Source: Pseudomonas alkylphenolica
GTDB taxonomy: Bacteria > Pseudomonadota > Gammaproteobacteria > Pseudomonadales > Pseudomonadaceae
DNA: 64,000 bases
Assembly: GCF_016009175.1 (NCBI RefSeq)
Contig: NZ_JADUCM010000010.1
Span: forward strand, 62,001-126,000
Direction of reading: 5' to 3'
In this document: positions 61,696 to 64,000 of the stretch, one piece after another
How the letters are laid out: the number at the start of each line of letters is the position of its first letter
How positions within the stretch are numbered: the stretch's first letter is position 1
Notes under the pieces: generated by a model
Seen by the model: the letters and a program-made list of their open reading frames with translations, nothing else
Database searches by the model: none
Told to the model about the DNA's origin: nothing
Program-made: the position numbers and the translations under genes

Positions 61696-62879
61696 CCGCG
61701 CATGAAGAAACCGGCGACGTATTTGCGGAAGGTGTCCAGGCTCTTGAAGTCGGCATAGCGCTTGAAGGTTTCGCCTTCGGGCTCCGGCCCCACCGGCCTG
61801 TCGGTCAGCGACACCGACAGGACCCGGTCCTGATTGGAACTCAGCACCAACGCATCCATGCCCTGGCCGCCGATGACCGGGCGGCGCATTATCACCCGCA
61901 CGCCCTTGCTGGCCATCCAGTCGATCAGCGAAACGAGCATTTTCAAAGGTTCGCGCTCTTCATCGCGGAACACCGGGAACAGCTGCCCGCGCGACAGCAC
62001 CGGTACGCTGGCAACATGAATCAGCTCGTAAAAATGACTGCCCGCGCTGGTGGTCGAATAGATGGCCAGGGCGAGCAATGGCCCCGGGGTTTTGCTGCCG
62101 CCCCAGAGTAAATGGTGGCCCTGAAAGTCGAAGCCGTCTTCGTTGCGCCCGTTGTACACCTTGCGCGCCTTGATCTGGCTGACGCAATCGAGCATCAGGC
62201 CGTAACGGCGGTGGTTGCCAAAGGCACTGGAATCGCGCAGCCGGGCCTTGAGCATCATCATGTGCTTCATGTCCAGGCGGGTTTCCAGGTAGTTGCTGGC
62301 CGGTACCCGCTCGATCAAGGGGTAACGGCTGGCGACATTGCGCAGTTCGGCAAACTGCCCGGTCAGGTCCTTTTTCAGGTGGGTGGCATAAACGTTCAGG
62401 CCACTGGCTTCGATCAATGTCAGCAGCAAGGACAACAAGCGGTGCTGATCGCGAGCTTCGCCGCTGTCGATACGCGCCACGTCGTCACCAGGGACGGTAC
62501 GGCGAAAGTCGCTGATCAGGCGCAGCGGCGTATCCGGCGGCAGCCACGCTGCCGGCAGGGTGTCGGCATCATCGGGCCGACCGGCCTCGCGCTCATCCTT
62601 GATGAAAGCGCAGTCTGGAGCGTGCTCGGCTGTGCCGGGGTTGTTCTTGAGGAACAGCGTGCCGGTGTTGCCATTGAGGTTGACGTTGAGAATCGGCATC
62701 GCCCGCGCCTGGCAGTCGCAGGCCAGCCAGTGCCCGGCAGCGCGGATCTTGATCAGTAGCTGATTGGCCTGCAACAAGCGTGGGCCGGTCAGCGTGCCTT
62801 GCGCAAAACCGCGCAGCAACTCGTCTTCGCCCGGGGTAAGGGTGCGCACCAGCGCGGCGTTTTTCTCGATGATTCGCAT
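61689..62879 (-). CDS. Conserved hypothetical protein with possible zinc site
   Basis: A 396-residue soluble protein of no family I can name (MRIIEKNAALVRTLTPGEDE ... FRKYVAGFFMRGL). An N-terminal cysteine/histidine set (WLACDCQA, then EHAPDCAF about 40 residues later) could bind zinc. The middle is helical (LLSLLLTLIEASGLNVYATH), and the end is alpha/beta with alternating hydrophobic strands (GVRVIMRRPVIGGQGMDALV), as in nucleotide-binding or nuclease-like folds. The start at 62877-62879 follows AAGGA. Single gene, flanked by REP repeats. Confidence 0.7.
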   Translation of the reverse strand: MRIIEKNAALVRTLTPGEDELLRGFAQGTLTGPRLLQANQLLIKIRAAGHWLACDCQARAMPILNVNLNGNTGTLFLKNNPGTAEHAPDCAFIKDEREAGRPDDADTLPAAWLPPDTPLRLISDFRRTVPGDDVARIDSGEARDQHRLLSLLLTLIEASGLNVYATHLKKDLTGQFAELRNVASRYPLIERVPASNYLETRLDMKHMMMLKARLRDSSAFGNHRRYGLMLDCVSQIKARKVYNGRNEDGFDFQGHHLLWGGSKTPGPLLALAIYSTTSAGSHFYELIHVASVPVLSRGQLFPVFRDEEREPLKMLVSLIDWMASKGVRVIMRRPVIGGQGMDALVLSSNQDRVLSVSLTDRPVGPEPEGETFKRYADFKSLDTFRKYVAGFFMRGL

Positions 62880-62903
62880 GACAATCCTTGGCAACGGCAC
62901 GTT

Positions 62904-62970
62904 ATAAGCTGCAAGTAACAGCGGTGTGCGCTCTTGCTTGCAGCTTATCGCCGACAGCTTGCAGCTTTAG
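62904..62970. repeat. Intergenic inverted repeat (AAGCTGCAAG type)
   Basis: Perfect 12-base arms at 62904-62915 (ATAAGCTGCAAG) and 62937-62948 enclose 21 bases; a further partial copy (CTTGCAGCTT) starts at 62958. The unit recurs between genes in many Pseudomonas genomes and may form a hairpin at the end of the VOC-protein transcript. Confidence 0.55.
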
Positions 62971-62974
62971 CCGC

Positions 62975-63439
62975 CTACGAGGCAAACATCCTGGCAGCAC
63001 GGGCGCGTATTTCTTCCACCGACACGTCTTCAACATGGGAGGAGATAAACCAGAGGTTGCCAAAGGGGTCCTTCAGGGTGCCGCTACGGTCGCCGTAAAA
63101 CTGGTTTTCAACTGCGCGCAGTTGTGTGCCACCGGCCTTGATGGCCTGGGCATACACCGCATCGACATCCTCGACATACAGGTGCAGGCCAATGGCGGCG
63201 CCGGGCAGTGACTGGCTGCTGGCCAGGCCGCCTTCCATGTCGCAGGGGTCGGCGAGCATGATCGATGAGGTGCCGATTTTCAGCTCGGCGTGGCCGATAC
63301 GGCCATCCGGGCTTTCCAGGCGGAACATCTCGACCGCACCGAAGGCGGCCTTGTAGAACTCGATGGCTTTGCCGGCATCCTTGATGCCGAGGTAGGGGGT
63401 AATGCTGTGTTGCCCTTCGGGGATTGGTTTGACGGCCAT
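62975..63439 (-). CDS. VOC-superfamily (glyoxalase/PhnB-like) protein
   Basis: The 154-residue protein has the two beta-alpha-beta-beta-beta modules of the vicinal oxygen chelate fold: HSITPYLGIKDAGKAIEFYK, AFGAVEMFRLESPDGRIGHA, SSIMLADPC, then LHLYVEDVDAVYAQAIKAGG and LKDPFGNLWFISSHVEDVS. PhnB-type members are common and mostly uncharacterised; glyoxalase or antibiotic-binding activity cannot be assigned. ATG at 63437-63439 after an AGGAGG site. Confidence 0.9.
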   Translation of the reverse strand: MAVKPIPEGQHSITPYLGIKDAGKAIEFYKAAFGAVEMFRLESPDGRIGHAELKIGTSSIMLADPCDMEGGLASSQSLPGAAIGLHLYVEDVDAVYAQAIKAGGTQLRAVENQFYGDRSGTLKDPFGNLWFISSHVEDVSVEEIRARAARMFAS

Positions 63440-63547
63440 TTTGTAGATCCTCCTTAGCGCGCCGCAGGGTGAATGGCGCGAAACTGTATATTTGTACAGT
63501 TTCGGCCATTGGGCAAATCAAAATCGGCGGCGCTGGACGGACGGCAG

Positions 63548-64000
63548 TCAGAAGATGTAATCGGTCGTCAGGAAGCTGGAATCACGGTTGCGGATGATGT
63601 CGCTGATCAGCTGCTTGTTGCTGTCCTGGAACTTGGTCGCGACCAGGGTGCGGATCGAAAACACCCGCAAGGCATCATGCACCGACAAGGTCCCTTCAGC
63701 CGAGTTCTTGCGGCCGTTGAACGGGTAGGTGTCCGGGCCACGCTGGCACTGGGCGTTGAGGTTGATGCGGCCGACCTGGTTGGCAAAGGTGTCGACCAGG
63801 CGCCCGACCTCGGCCGGGTTGGTGCCGAAGATGCTCAGTTGCTGGCCAAAGTCGGAGTCGAGCACGTAGTCGATGACTGTCTGCAGGTCGGAATACGGCA
63901 CCACTGGTACCACCGGGCCGAACTGCTCTTCCTGGTACACACGCATCTGCGCGCTGACCGGGTACAGCAACGCCGGGTAGAAGAATGAACCGCGGCTGCT
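63548..64000 (-). CDS. NADP-dependent aldehyde dehydrogenase, C-terminal part
   Basis: About 150 C-terminal residues of an aldehyde dehydrogenase; the start lies beyond the right edge and the frame stays open to base 64000. GSFFYPALLYPV, RVYQEEQFGPVVPVVPYSDL and QVGRINLNAQCQRGPDTYPF, NGRKNSAEGTLSVHDALRVF are the NAD(P)-ALDH oligomerisation and active-site floor segments of the GapN-like (non-phosphorylating glyceraldehyde-3-phosphate dehydrogenase) branch. The catalytic Cys and Glu are outside the window. Confidence 0.88.
   Translation of the reverse strand, partial: SSRGSFFYPALLYPVSAQMRVYQEEQFGPVVPVVPYSDLQTVIDYVLDSDFGQQLSIFGTNPAEVGRLVDTFANQVGRINLNAQCQRGPDTYPFNGRKNSAEGTLSVHDALRVFSIRTLVATKFQDSNKQLISDIIRNRDSSFLTTDYIF

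Overview
The window is about 63% GC chromosomal DNA from a fluorescent or putida-type Pseudomonas. The evidence is the split glcD/glcE/glcF operon, sotB, a LacI-type gntR beside gntK and gntT, a BdlA-like chemoreceptor, REP elements of the Pseudomonas type, and a block that closely resembles the manganese-oxidation regulatory locus described in P. putida GB-1 (MnxS1, MnxS2, MnxR and a large multicopper oxidase). I saw no rRNA, tRNA, CRISPR array, transposase or phage gene. Both ends cut genes: a TonB-dependent receptor on the left and an aldehyde dehydrogenase on the right.

Layout. 1-5.6 kb: TonB receptor end, cytochrome b and PepSY pair, glcDEF glycolate oxidase. 5.6-13.7 kb: single metabolic and transport genes (sotB, FAD monooxygenase, Mop, a cysteine-containing HTH repressor next to a secreted helical protein, EamA, YbjQ, trHb2, several small unknowns). 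14-16.2 kb: DASS anion transporter and an XRE-cupin regulator. 16.2-19.2 kb: a divergent ECF sigma/anti-sigma unit and a catalase-like peroxidase/cytochrome b561 unit, which share a nearly symmetric double promoter. 19.3-20.1 kb: a fecR remnant behind a Fur box. 20.5-25.4 kb: a natural-product-like cassette (PLP decarboxylase fused to an acyl carrier protein, AMP ligase, alpha/beta hydrolase, then an OhrR-like MarR regulator). 25.4-35 kb: mobA, an RND efflux pair with a divergent OmpR-type two-component system, a diguanylate cyclase and wecB. 35-41.6 kb: LysR/PACE efflux pair, ilvA behind a transcription attenuator with an isoleucine-rich leader peptide, and the gluconate genes with three operator copies. 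41.7-47 kb: BdlA-like receptor and a BvgS/BvgA-like phosphorelay.

47.2-61.6 kb is the most interesting part. A four-gene operon on the minus strand encodes two related secreted proteins of no family I recognise, a CsgB-sized curlin and a very long curlin with about 35 half-repeats. Divergent from it lie an MnxS1-like kinase, an McoA-like multicopper oxidase, a Sco-cytochrome c fusion, an MnxS2-like kinase and an MnxR-like sigma-54 activator. I find a correctly spaced sigma-54 promoter in front of the oxidase and another in front of the curlin operon. My inference is that one MnxS1/S2-MnxR-RpoN circuit switches on both a metal oxidase and an amyloid-like surface fibre. The window closes with an unknown 396-residue protein, a VOC-fold protein and the aldehyde dehydrogenase fragment.
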